Assembly: GCA_033977485.1 (NCBI GenBank)
Contig: CM066991.1
Span: 35,275,850 to 35,339,849, forward strand
Reading direction: 5' to 3'
From: Hydrangea macrophylla
Taxonomy: Eukaryota; Streptophyta; Magnoliopsida; Cornales; Hydrangeaceae
DNA length: 64,000 bases
Of the stretch, positions 1 to 11,363 are shown in pieces (positions within the stretch are counted from its first letter, which is position 1; every line of letters begins with the position of its first letter). A program made the translations under genes and the position numbers. The notes beneath the pieces were generated by a model. It did no database searches and had not been told where the DNA came from. It saw only the letters and a program-made list of their open reading frames with translations.

Positions 1-1
1 G

Positions 2-3000
2 ACAGATACAAGCTTTTCAAAGTTGTTGGCATTGTTTGCAGAAATGCTTCCAGAAGACAATGAATTGCCATTATCTATGCAAAAGGCTATGAAGACATTG
101 TCCGTGTTTGGGATGGGGTATGAGAAAATTCATGCATGCCCTAAGGATTGCATACTTTATAGAAAGGAGTATAAAGATGCAACTATATGTCCTACTTGTG
201 GAACTTCGAGATATAAATTGAAGAAGAATTCGACTGAGGAAAAAGTAGGTGTGCCTGCAAAAGTTTTATGGTACTTTCCGCCTATTCCAAGATTTAAAAG
301 GTGGTATCAATCTGTACAGTCTGCAAAAGATTTGACGTGGCACGTAAATGGAAGAGAAGTTGATGATAAATCTTGTCACCCTGCAGATTCCCCAGCATGG
401 AAGTTGGTTGATACTAAGTGGCCAGAGTTTGGAAAGGAATCGAGAAATCTTCGGCTGGCACTTTCGGCTGATGGAATCAACCCGCATAGTACCCTTAGTA
501 GTAGGTACAGTTGTTGGCCAATTATGTTGGCAACCTACAACCTTCCGCCTTCTTTGAGCATGAAGAGAAAATTTTTGATGTTAACAATGTTAATATCCGG
601 TCCACAACAGCCAGGAAACGATATTGACGTTTACTTGGCACCCTTGATTGAAGATTTGCAAACCTTGTGGGACGATGGAGTTCGTGCTTATGATGCCAAC
701 CGCCAAGAATATTTTACATTAAGGGATGTACTGTTGTGGACTATTAACGATTTTCCAGCATATGGTAATTTGAGCGGTTGTGTTGTGAAAGGGTATTATG
801 CTTGTCCAATTTATGGTGAACAAACAAAATCATGTAGATTGCCACATTCTAAAAAGAATGTATACACATCGCATAGAACATTTCTTCCACAGGATCATTC
901 TTTTCGATATCAAAAGAAGGCATTTAATGGTCATCAAGAGCTTGAAAAAAATCCAGAGCCAATGAGTGGTGAACAAATATTACGTGAGGTCGAAGATGTT
1001 AGAGTATCATGGGGAAAGAAGATACGTTCAAAAAAGAATACAAGCTCGAAGAGGAAGAGAGATGATGATTATGTTGATGATTATGTTGATAATGATGATG
1101 ATGTCAATAATGATGTGGGCAATGAGGCCTCCAAATATTGGAAGAAAAAGTCTATCTTTTTCGATCTGGAGTACTGGAAACATTTGCTTATTCGACACAA
1201 CTTGGATATCATGCACATTGTGAAAAATGTTTGTGATAACATCATTGGCACTTTACTCAACATTCCGGGGAAAACCAAAGATGGGGTTAAGTGTCGTCTC
1301 GACCTTGTAGACATGGGCTTAAGGGAAGATTTGAGACCACAGATTAAGGGAAAACGGACTTACTTACCACCAGCATGCTATACATTATCCAGGGAAGAGA
1401 AAAAAAGGGTTTGTGAAACATTACATCAACTCAAGGTACCAGATGGATATTCTTCAAATTTTGCAAACCTTGTTTCAATGAAAGATTTAAAACTAATTGG
1501 TCTCAAGTCCCATGATTGTCACATATTAATGCAGCAAATACTTCCTGTAGCAATACGATCAGTGCTGCCTAAGCATGTGCATTATGCAATTATTAGAGTT
1601 TGCTTCTTCTTCAATGCTATTTGCAAAAAAGTAGTAGATGTGGAGAAGTTGGATGAACTTCAACAAGAAATTGTCTTCACTCTATGGTTGTTGGAGAAGT
1701 ATTTCCCACCTTCATTCTTTGACATCATGGTGCATTTAATGGTACACCTAGTCAGGGAGGTCAAACTTTGTGGTCCAGTTTATGCTCGATCGATGTGGGG
1801 ATTTGAAAGGTAAGCATATGCAAAATATTAAGTCATTGATCGATAATTAAATAGTAAAATCTTATGATTTTGTACTTTCTTTTTAATTATTTCAGAAACA
1901 TGAAGGTATTAAAAGGTTATGTACGGAATCCAAATCGTCCAGAAGGTTGTATTGCCCAATGTTATATTGCTGAAGAAGCAGTAGAATTTTGTTCAGAGTT
2001 CTTAGTTGATCTTGAGAGCGTTGGAGTTCCTTCGACTAGAAACATGACAACAAATGTTGGTGACAATGAAATTTACAATGGCAAAACAATAGGTGGCGGT
2101 ACTATCTTTGAAGTAGATGATTTCTCTTGGGAGCAAGCACACCGTTATGTCTTGCAAAATACAGACGATGTCCAACCTTATATCGAGTAAGACGTCATTT
2201 TGACTTCATTTTCAATAAGAAATCATATTTCTTCATCGCATGAATAATTATGTATCTCCTATTACTAACTTGATAGGATGCATAAGGCAAGTTTAAGACA
2301 AAAGCATCCCCGAAAGTCCAAAAACGAAAAGTGGTTAGAAGCTGAGCACAATAAAACCATAATTGGTTGGCTTCGTGAAAGGGTATGATTAACATATTAA
2401 ACATTAGATTGTAAATGTATTTGATAAATATCACTAACTTTTGATAATAAAAAATCAGGTTGAACAAGAGCAACAAATCGCCAACAATGAGGTTACTGAC
2501 ATTTTAAAATGGGTATCTCGAGGTCCTCGTCGAGACATAATAAAATATTCTGGTTATTACACTAATGGTTATCGTTTTCATACGAAGGACCGTGACAGTG
2601 AACTAGTCAACCAAAATAGTGGAGTAAGCATAGTGGCTACAACAATGCAGGTTGCTAGTGCAAAGGATAAGAACCCTGTGGTTTCAAATGTGTGTTTTTA
2701 TGGTGTCATTACTGAAATATGGATGCTTGATTATATAACATTCAAGATTCCAGTTTTCAAGTGCGATTGGGTTGACATAGGGAATGGGATAAAGGTAGAT
2801 GAACTTGGCTTCACAGTAGTTGAGCTTGATAGAGTTGGCCATAAAAATGACTCGTTTATTTTAGCCTCTCAAGCAAAACAAGTTTTTTATGTACCTGACC
2901 AACTCGATCCTAAGCGGTCAATTGTTCTTGTAACTCCCCAACGAGTGTATAGTTACGACGAATATGCTACTGCTGATGATGTATTTAGAGGAATTGAAGA

Positions 3001-3106
3001 TCGTATTTGTACCAGAGCATTTCATGATATTGAAGACGAGAGTGATGAATCTCCTTTAACTTATGCCCGTGCAGATTGTGAAGGGACTTGGATCGACAAA
3101 AATTGA
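2..3106 (+). CDS. CACTA transposase (tnp2/TNPD type), 5' end missing
   Basis: This is the catalytic transposase that would cut the element ends. Exons are 2-1809, 1896-2186, 2277-2382 and 2459-3106, all with GT-AG borders and matching phases, giving about 950 residues; the reading frame is already open at the window start. Recognisable parts in order: a cysteine-rich segment (CPKDC...CPTCG), the tnp2 core with the acidic motifs LALSADGINP and WTINDFPAYG, a DUF4218-like part spanning exons 1-2 (GYVRNPNRPEG, CYIAEEAVEFC), and a DUF4216-like C-terminus (DWVDIGNGIKVDELGFTVV, QVFYVPDQ). A low-complexity acidic insert (D/N/V rich) lies near 1063-1130. The segment usually read HIEKNVCDS is HIVKNVCDN here, an acidic-to-valine change that may weaken catalysis. 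I see no stop or frameshift in the exons, so the visible part is otherwise intact. Confidence 0.9.
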
Positions 3107-3305
3107 TGAATATAGTTCCTCCAAGGGTGTAATACTAGTTATAAAGGATTTATTCTGTTTTTCTACTTTTTGTAGATTTTTTTTATTCTACTTAATTACA
3201 ATGGTTTTTTAGAGTTATTTTGTTATTCATAATTTCATTCTTTTGATAGCATGAATCTTAATTATGTGTCAAAGTTAAGCTGTGTGTTGAAACTGTGTTG
3301 TAGAC

Positions 3306-6300
3306 ATGGAACAAGAAAAGGAATTTGATTCTCATAACACGGAAAGCTTAGGGCCATCACAACAAAATTCAACTAGTAAAATAAGGAGAGGAAGAGGTGT
3401 AGCAATTTTAGAACGTTTGAGTAAAAAAAATGATGGTGAAAAGACACAACTCGTTTACAACTCGTACGGGCAGCCGATTGGTAAATCAAGGCCAGATTTT
3501 TCTAGTTACAAAGGACTTTAGGCAAAGACAATGGTTACAATAAGTTATAAAACATGGCATCATGTGCCAAAGTCTTTGAAAGAGAATTTATGGACTGCTA
3601 TCCAGGTATTAAAAACATGTATTTTTTTTCTTTTTTTTAATTATTTTTAATAAAACATTGTTCACTTTAAAACTAATATACCTTATTTTTCACTTGTAGG
3701 CCAAATTTAATGTAGATCCAAACACAAAGAAAACAGTGATATCTGAAATCGGTATCTTGTGGAAGAACTTCAAAGGACAGTTAATTAAGCAATACATCAA
3801 GCCATTCAGATATGATCCGGATCAACTTAAGAAGCGTCCTGATATGTACAAAAAGTTCATTGATCAGAAGGACTGGGATGAATTCGTAAGATCAAGACTC
3901 TCTGACAATTTTCAGGTATATGTAAAGTTTTATTTTTGTTTATGATATGGTTATTTATATTAGTAATGTATGCTTATTCAATTCATTTATCAGAGGTTAA
4001 GTGATGTGCAAGTAAGAAAGCGTGCAAAGAACAAGTATACACATTATATAAGCAAGTTGGGTTATGCCGGACTTGCCGAAAAAATGGTATGTATTTGTAT
4101 TTTTTTTGTTGCCAAGTTTGGATATGCTAGCTTATTTCATTATGCACTGGTATGCAATTTAATTCACTTGAAAATTGATAATAGATAAAGGATAGGGGTG
4201 CTTCATTTGATGAAGCTGATAGGTCATTGTTGTGGAAAGCAGCTCGTCAAAATAAAAAGGGGGAATATCGAGATGATGTTGCAAAACAAATTGGTGAAAA
4301 AATAGTGAGTTTTAGTCCATGTTTTTTATTTTTATTTTTATTTTGAAAACATTAGCATTAAATACATCTACTAATGATATATTTAATATGTTATTTTTTT
4401 CTCGTTTGCCAATTTGCAAGGATACATTGAAAAGCCAAGTTGAAGATGGGAGTTTGGTCACCGAAGGAACCTCAGACGTCCTGACTATGGCCTTGGGTAC
4501 TGCCGATCTCGGTGGACGGGTTAGAGGTATAGGAAAAGGAGTCACCCCCACAACTTATTTCCGCATTTCTAGGCGTGGCTCTAAGAAACATATTAGTGAG
4601 TTAGAGTCTAGGCTACATGAAGAGGAGGAAAAATGCAAAGAAAAAGATAATGAGTTGCAAAAGTTGAAGGAACAATTGATCAAGTTACAAAGTGGATTAA
4701 CATCGGCTCCAATTGAGAAGGTTGGATCAAACACTCAGAAAAGTGATAATAGTAAATATGTCAAGGTTTCTTCTAATATAAATGATTCATGTGATTCACC
4801 GGTCAAGAAGACGAATGAGAAGGTTATAATTCTTTCTTTTTAAAATTTTTATCATTGAATTACGTTTGTGTACATTGTTGCTTATTTTAACTCGCTTGAC
4901 GTATAAATAGTTCGAAAGCAAAGGGAAGCAACAAAATCACCTTTCATTCCCAAATCCTAATCCTAATATTGGGAAGGTGCGTGATATTTTATTTTACAAA
5001 TCTTTATTGTATGTCACCTTTTCCATTTGCAATGATGCATTCATTATTGTACTCGTTATAGGGACAACCATGTAGATTGGCTTTGCATTCAAATACAATT
5101 GTTGCTGCGGGGTTCGTTTTTGAGAAAGTTGGACCAAATGATACGGTACACCATGTGAGGTTAGGAGAAGACAATGTACGTGTATCTGTCAATGTTGTTT
5201 ACCAACCTGACGCAAAACTCCCGGTACCAGTTGTTAATGCTGATATGATAACTCTTAGACATGCACTTAATTCACAAGTTGCTTGGCCGAAGAAGTATGT
5301 ACGACTGGACGTCGAGGTAATTCACACTTACTTTAAATGTTGAATGATATAATTCCATCTTAGAGATAACTATGAATATGTTGTCTACAAAGTAAGTTTG
5401 CACTACGAAATGTGTACTACAAAGTTTGATTATATATTCATTAAAATCATTTCAGGATGAAAACAATCAAGATCACGGCAGGAAAAAATGTGCAGTTATG
5501 ACCTTCGCGGATAGTCTAGACAAGATCATGTCAGAAAATACTGTAGCAATACCATTGGGAATATTTAGAGAGAGTGATGATACAGCATATGTTCCAAAAG
5601 ACGAGTTAGTGAGATTTTGCAACATGGAGGAGTTAGATGTCACTGCAGTTATTGTATATATGAGGTGAGAGCAGTTAGTTTTGCTTAATATCTTAAAGTT
5701 ATTATCTCTAATTTATATTACATTTTTTCAGATTCCTGTACGATAAATTTGAAAACAGTCGAGAATTTGTCAAATTCGTCAACCCAATGTCTGCTAGAGA
5801 TGCATATAATGAATTTAGCTTGGATAAATTTATTATTGCTGAATTAGGAGAGGCTAAAGAGAATCAAATATTTGTCATTCCACTCAACACAGGGTATGTA
5901 TATTCATGTTAAATCTGTGTAGGTTTAAGTTTCTTAGGTTACTAATATACTGATATGGTCAACTTGTAGGCACCATTGGGTTTTGGTCGTAATTGATTTT
6001 TCTTCAACTTCAGTATATTGGATGGATTCGTTACATGGAGAACCTAATCGGGATGCAAAATTGTCAATAGACATGTGAGTAAAGTATTATTGCATGTTTA
6101 TAAGTGACGTTTTATTATCTAATTTTAACTTTTAATATTGTCTTGAAGTGGACTCAAGGCTTTAAATTTCAAAGGGAAAAGAAGGCCAAAACCAATTTGG
6201 CAATTCGTAAAGGTAATTAAATCTGAATAAAAACATGGTTGATATAATGGTACGTAGTTGTTTAAATTATACTTAGTATGTTATGGTTAATGTAGTGATA

Positions 6301-6865
6301 TAATGTATGTTGCGGTTATTCAATTGTTGATGGGTATGTTTTCATTGTTTGAAATTTTTTGGAGGTTCTATTTATAGAGGAGACTCTGTCGAAACTTTTA
6401 AAAATTCTCGGTCAACATTCATTCCAAGATAAGTTAGTTTTACCACGACTTGTGATTGCAGTAATTTATGTTTGTCTAATATTTGTTATGCATTTATTCA
6501 TAGGGACCAAAGCAACCAGGAAATTATGAATGTGGATACTATATGTTACTTTTCATGAAAGTGATAATGGAGAATCCATCCAAATCTATCAAGATAAAGG
6601 TATTATCATAGTATTCTTTGTAAATGTGTCGCCAATTTTTCTCTTCTTCTTGTTTTACTTTGATTCATAAATTGTGGAATTTTTTTTTCATATGTGTTGG
6701 AGGTGCTGTTGTTGTTGTTGTTGTGGGGAGGGAATACATCTTAACATCTCATCTTTTCCTGAACTTTTTCAGATGAAAGAGTTGTCTCAAAAATTGAAAT
6801 ATGAAAGTCACGAGCTAAATGTACTTCAACTTGAGTTCATTGAGTTCATTCAAGAATACATTTAA
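3306..6865 (+). CDS. CACTA second gene: Ptta/En/Spm domain fused to Ulp1/C48 protease, one nonsense codon
   Basis: Thirteen exons join in frame: 3306-3605, 3700-3915, 3994-4086, 4185-4304, 4421-4822, 4911-4976, 5062-5316, 5456-5664, 5732-5893, 5970-6074, 6149-6212, 6504-6599 and 6773-6865, about 726 residues. The N-terminal part (exons 1-5) matches the plant Ptta/En/Spm transposase domain and ends in a charged coiled coil (ELESRLHEEEEKCKEKDNEL). A conserved middle domain (GQPCRLALHSNTIVAAGFVFE) follows. The C-terminus is a Ulp1-like cysteine protease, with His in HHWVLVVIDF, Asp in VYWMDSL, and Gln/Cys in KQPGNYECGYYM, so the triad looks complete. A TAG at 3519-3521 interrupts exon 1 at codon 72; translation could restart at the ATG at 3531. 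Such proteases are frequent in plant CACTA elements; a role in processing or SUMO removal is inferred, not shown. Confidence 0.85.
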
Positions 6866-7369
6866 GTATTGAAAATTTCAACATTTTTTCCTTTTTCCAG
6901 GTAATCTATATTTTTACAATTTAAGAAAATTATATACTCGTTATATAGAATCTAATACATTGATTTCATTTTTGTTTCAGTGTTACACATGGTTAGACTA
7001 CATGGAACAAATATTGCAAATAAGTTGATGTACTAGCGGTGATTGAAGAGTTTAAATAGACACTAATCTTGTTTTTATTTATTTATTTATTATTTTTTTT
7101 GTGACAATGTTACATATACATTATTGGTTTGTTGGTTTAATACATACTTAGTGGTTACTGTTACATTTTTCTTGTACATAACTAATTATTATATTGATTA
7201 ATGAAAAATTTCTTTGAATATGGTTATTGAGTTGATTTGTATATGTATATATATTTTGAATTGTGTAACATGCATGTTTTGATGTGTTTGAATTGTGTAA
7301 TCTTGATTATTGGATTATCAACAAAATATTTTTTTTCTTTAAATATGTTTTATATTATATATGACTGTT
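6866..7369 (+). other. CACTA 3' non-coding region
   Basis: An AT-rich stretch between the end of gene 2 and the subterminal repeats. It probably holds the 3' UTR of gene 2. I see no ORF or conserved motif in it. Confidence 0.5.
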
Positions 7370-8012
7370 TCATAAAAAACAATCATGAATTAGCAATAGT
7401 TCTACTAAAGTCATAAATAGTGTCATTATTTATGACTTTTTAAAAGGTTATTTATGACTGTTTTGAAGATTATTTATGACTATTTAAAGATTATTTATGA
7501 CTTTTGAAGGTTATTTATGACTATTTTAAATATTATTTATGACTATTTAAAGGTTATTTATGACTTTTTTGAAGATTGTTTATGACTTTTTAAATGGTTA
7601 TTTATGACTATTTTGAAGATTATTTATGACTTTTTAAAGGTTATTTATAACTTTTTTTAAGATTGTTTATGACTTTTTAAATAGTTATTTTTGACTAATT
7701 TAAAGATTATTTATGACTTTTTTAAAAGATTATTTATGACTTTTTTTAAAAGGCTATTTATGACTTTTTTAAAATGTTATTTATGACTTTTTTGAAGATT
7801 CTTTATGACTGTATCAATTAAAAAATAGTCATAAACAATTTGAAAGCACTCATTTTTTATGACTATTTTTTTAGAACTGTTGTAAAAGGAATAATTATTT
7901 ATGACTTTTTTAACAAACTCGAACTTATTTATGACTGCAATGTTATGACTTATTTTAAAAGCTTAAAAAAAAGTCATAAATATACATTTATGACTCTTTT
8001 TTAAAGTCATAA
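7370..8012 (+). repeat. CACTA subterminal repeats
   Basis: More than fifteen spaced copies of a TTATTTATGACT-like motif occur in direct order, with a few in the opposite orientation near 7380-7415, 7830-7840 and 7970-7980. The motif pair at 7970-8010 can fold into a hairpin. Subterminal repeats of this kind are the binding sites of the accessory transposase protein in En/Spm elements; that role here is inferred from position. Confidence 0.85.
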
Positions 8013-8033
8013 TAAGGGTTTTTTGTTGTAGTG
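8013..8033 (-). repeat. CACTA terminal inverted repeat (right end)
   Basis: Read on the minus strand it begins CACTACAACAAAAAACCCT, the hallmark terminus of the superfamily. The partner repeat is to the left of the window. Confidence 0.92.
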
Positions 8034-8036
8034 TAT
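8034..8036. repeat. 3-bp target site duplication (TAT) of the CACTA insertion
   Basis: The sequence following the terminus, TATATGTGATCC, rejoins exactly the copia gag sequence that is uninterrupted at about 15231. CACTA elements duplicate 3 bp. Confidence 0.75.
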
Positions 8037-8155
8037 ATGTGATCCTCCGCAGTTAACACGATGTCAAGGTTACGTTTCCATTCAGTGTAGTTGTTTCCAG
8101 TTAACTTGTTTTGAGTGAGTATGGTGGCAAGTGGACTAAATGCAGATCCAGACAT
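8034..8155 (-). pseudogene. Copia gag, N-terminal fragment cut by CACTA (second tandem copy)
   Basis: Minus-strand reading starting at the ATG at 8153-8155. It is nearly identical to the first 40 or so codons of the gag at 15353 ([18 protein letters not shown]). The fragment ends where the CACTA element was inserted, so the rest of this copy should lie to the left of the CACTA element. Confidence 0.88.
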
Positions 8156-9834
8156 TATGATTACTAAAAATCAAACAAACAAAAAAAATATGGATATCAG
8201 GATTTGACAGTTTGAAATAAAATAATCCTTAAAACTCTTATTTTAAAACAAAGTCGCCGGAATATCGAAACAAAAGAATAAAGCCTCCGTGTGGAGGTCA
8301 ATTTTCTATTTTTCGATTAATCAAGACTTGTCCGCTATGCAACTCTTGCAAAAACAAGTTATGACTCCCGATCCTTTTTGATCTCTAAGTTTCTGAACAA
8401 TGCCCCGTGTGGGATCCCTTATCCATAGCTTAGCTAGTGTGTACCATTAACTAGGATCCAATCACAACCGTCTCAAGTAGCGCCTCCGTGTGGTGGTCAC
8501 CCTCTAACACGTCTGATTGATCCTATCATAAGAAGTTCACATCTAGTAACCAATGAGTAATGCACCCTCAGTATGGAATGATCACCCCTGACGAGGTGAC
8601 ACAGAATGCACCACTCATCTTACAGTGAACCGTTAATGGAAGATCGTGGGTGTAATTAATAAGACCCTCTCCCACTAGTTTTAGTAAAAAGGATTTTGCT
8701 TTTTAAGAAAATCTTTTTCTACACACTTCCCATAAACATCTAATGTTTAATAATGTGTTGAAAACGGTTTTTGAATTTTATTTTAGAAAACTTGTTTTGC
8801 GTGCATGCAACAATGTATTATACGCCAATCACAAACCAAGCATATAAAACAAAAAACTAAAATGAAATATAGGCATTCAAACAATGCCTCTATCTCCCAT
8901 GGCTCTATCTCTATAGAACCTCCTTTTGGTTTGATCGCCTCTAGCTCCATCTTCATGGATAACGGCTCCTTGCTCCATCTTCATGGATTTTCTAATTCTA
9001 TTACATTTGTCCTATGCTTCTTTTGAAGTTTACAATTTATCTAGAAATAGAAATAACAACAAAATAAAAGGCTAGGGAAACCGGTGCGACATTCCTTTTC
9101 GTAGGATTGAAGTCGCAGCGCCCTTTACATATGCCTTAAAACCAAACCAAACTTAAATTACAACATGCACCATTCTGAAACAATTTAAATACAAATATTC
9201 AAATGATTTGGTGCCATGGGAGATAGCGACTAATCTAGCTGCAAAAGGGTTAGTCGTACACGCATCCATACATACATAACAAATATATGTAACTGTTGAA
9301 ACACTTAATTGATTCACACAGTATATAAACTCTTTACATACTGAATAAGAACTTAAAACAGCATCTTACTTCTCTGTCACAATTCGATCGATCGAAGACC
9401 GTTCGATCGCTCGAACCTTCGATCGATTGAACACTGTTCAATCGCTTGAACATTCTGTTTCACAGAATGATTTGAAAATTTTACAGAATATTTTAAAATT
9501 AAAGTTTTTAATTTCAAAACACTTTAAAACTGTGAAACAGAGAACCTAACAAAGAATCTGTCTCGATCGATCTAACTTCATTCGATCGATCGAATACCAG
9601 AAGGTGTCGATCGATCGAAGAAGTTCGATCGCTTGAGAACAGTATGCTCGATCGATCGAAATATGTTCAATCGATCGAACCCGCCTTGCATCCTATGCAA
9701 TCACAGATTTGTATACTGTTGCGATAATACTGCAGAAACAGATCTGTGACGATGCAATTTCGAAAACAGTTCTAAAATCAAGATGCAAATCAAAATAGTG
9801 TTCCAAAAACGCATCTATAGATCCAAACGAGCGT
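8156..9834 (-). mobile_element. Copia 5' leader (second tandem copy)
   Basis: A non-coding leader of about 1.7 kb between the primer site and gag, nearly identical to 15354-16537 plus 19369-19891 in the other copy. Short ORFs here recur in both copies only because the copies are recent duplicates. The part nearest the LTR carries a cluster of TCGATCGA palindromes. Confidence 0.85.
9385..9685. repeat. Cluster of TTCGATCGATCGAA-type palindromes in the copia leader
   Basis: About ten perfect or one-mismatch copies of TCGATCGATCGA or TTCGATCGCTCGAA, irregularly spaced. The same cluster is present at 19410-19735 in the other leader. Confidence 0.8.
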
Positions 9835-9847
9835 GGCTCTGATACCA
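9835..9847 (-). other. Copia primer binding site, initiator tRNA-Met (second copy)
   Basis: The minus strand reads TGGTATCAGAGCC, complementary to the 3' end of plant initiator tRNA-Met, two bases downstream of the LTR end. Confidence 0.9.
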
Positions 9848-10195
9848 ATTGTTGGAAAAACCGGTTTAAGTTCTAAGTTTAAACGCGCAGCGGAAAAATC
9901 AAATTATAAAACTTAATTGGCATGCCCGGATCTACTACCCATCAACTCTATAAATGCGCACAAGAGGGGACAAGAATTATACCTTACTGTCTTGAACCCA
10001 ATTCTGAAATCTCTGACTTCCAGCAGCCTCCACTAGATGGTCTTCACTCTTATGACTCCTATGGATGTTCGCAGGAAGGGCTAGGGTTGGTGGGAACCCT
10101 AATGGAGAGGATACATAAGGTTTTGGGGCTCCAAAATAGTTTCTGCAGCTTCTGACGTTCAAAACGATGAACAACTTTTCCAGAACGCAGCTGCC

Positions 10196-10205
10196 CTATT
10201 TATAG
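10196..10205 (-). promoter_or_regulatory. Copia LTR TATA box
   Basis: The minus strand reads TATAAATAGG, positioned after the palindrome-rich U3 and before a GC-richer leader start. It is conserved in the other LTR at 20250-20259. Confidence 0.7.
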
Positions 10206-10221
10206 ATTCCCAGAACCGACC

Positions 10222-10345
10222 TAGCTTTCGAGCGATCGAAGTGGTTTCGATCGATCGAACATTCGATCGATCGAACCATCTTCAATCGATCGAACCTGTC
10301 TAGACTTCAATCGATCGAGACAACTTCGATCGATCGAACCTGTCT
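10222..10345. repeat. TCGATCGA palindrome cluster in the copia U3
   Basis: Six or seven TTCGATCGATCGAA-like palindromes lie just upstream, in element sense, of the TATA box. That is the position where U3 enhancer repeats occur in other retroelements; enhancer function is inferred. Confidence 0.75.
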
Positions 10346-11348
10346 TGACATCATCCTCATTTGCCTTTCCAAGCATCCTAGCGGAGCTAAGAGTGGGACC
10401 TCCTAGGCTCTTTATTGTTGGCTCAGATCAGTTGATTAACTCCCATGACCAAACTCTTTGATCAGCAAATTAATCGACTGATCAGTTAACATTTACTCCA
10501 CTATAAAACGATAACTGAACTCCAACGCAAAAGAACATATCCGAAGCGATAACTAGACTTATATGTTGTACTAATGTCCCTCTACCGTCAGCATTCGCAA
10601 TCATATTCAGGTAGTCGGATAAACAGTTACTGTCAACCTGAATCATGATTACTTCTTATAATCCTTGAGTCCCATTCACCTCTCATGATTACCAAACATG
10701 TTGATAACTCTTATCAACAAGACTGCAGTACTCAGTAATTGACTTGGTGACATTCTCAAGGGAATGCTTACTCTGAAACAGAGGGTAGATTCTGTCTTGA
10801 CAATATATGTTGACAACCCTATGAATATGACATACCCAAGATACCCAGGTGTTGATCTTCTATAGACCTCACTGATTGGTAAGTCAAAGCAATCATATCC
10901 ACAGTCTGTGTTCATAATCGTCTCAAGATTGAGAACACGTACCTTACACAAGTTATGAGTTCCTATCGACTGATTCACAGCCTTGAGCGTCAATAGGAAA
11001 CTCAGGTCCGTCAATGCACTATAAGCACTAGCATATTAACTAAGAGTTACACTCTAGTGATTTGAGATTGATCACTCCATCCAATGGTAGTTAATCATGC
11101 TACAGTGTAAACCTGATGAGATATCCTAGTCTCAACATTCACTGTGAGATGTTCTAAGTAACAAAGAATAGCAATTCATATCTCACTTGTATGTATCTCA
11201 TACATACACGAATTACTTATTATGATACTTAAGGATAACAATCATCTCATGAAAGAAACATACATAACAAAATGTAAAGCTGATATCCATATATTAAAAT
11301 GTCAATGTCTCCTATATAAAGTAATGGTTTGAGGGCACAAACCCAACA

Positions 11349-11359
11349 AACTCCCACTT
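11349..11359 (-). other. Copia polypurine tract
   Basis: A purine-rich AAGTGGGAGTT on the minus strand lies directly before the LTR start and would prime plus-strand DNA synthesis. Confidence 0.75.
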
Positions 11360-11363
11360 GCAC

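Larger units (their letters stand above)
1..8033 (+). mobile_element. CACTA (En/Spm) DNA transposon, 3' part
   Basis: The element enters from the left edge and ends at 8033. It carries two genes in the same direction, a tnp2-type transposase and a Ptta/En/Spm-Ulp1 gene, followed by about 600 bp of subterminal repeats and a terminus that reads CACTACAACAAAAAACCCT on the minus strand. Immediately after the terminus the sequence becomes copia gag. The uninterrupted gag copy near 15220-15240 shows that the insertion split a continuous sequence, and the 3-bp TAT at 8034-8036 is the expected target duplication. The left terminus and the 5' end of gene 1 are outside the window. Confidence 0.93.
9850..11348 (-). 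mobile_element. Copia LTR shared by the two tandem copies (1499 bp)
   Basis: On the minus strand it starts TGTTGGGTTTGTGCCC and ends CCGGTTTTTCCAACA, so it is bounded by TGTTGG/CCAACA inverted ends. Its partner is 19907-21383 (1477 bp). The 22-bp difference is one deletion between GATCAG direct repeats near 10495-10520. It follows gag-pol as a 3' LTR but also precedes a primer site and gag start, so it serves two copies. Confidence 0.92.

Noticed and set aside
8805..9026. 73-79-codon ORF in the copia leader, repeated at 16003
   Set aside because: It runs antisense to the element, is shared only by the two recent leader copies, and has no recognisable domain.
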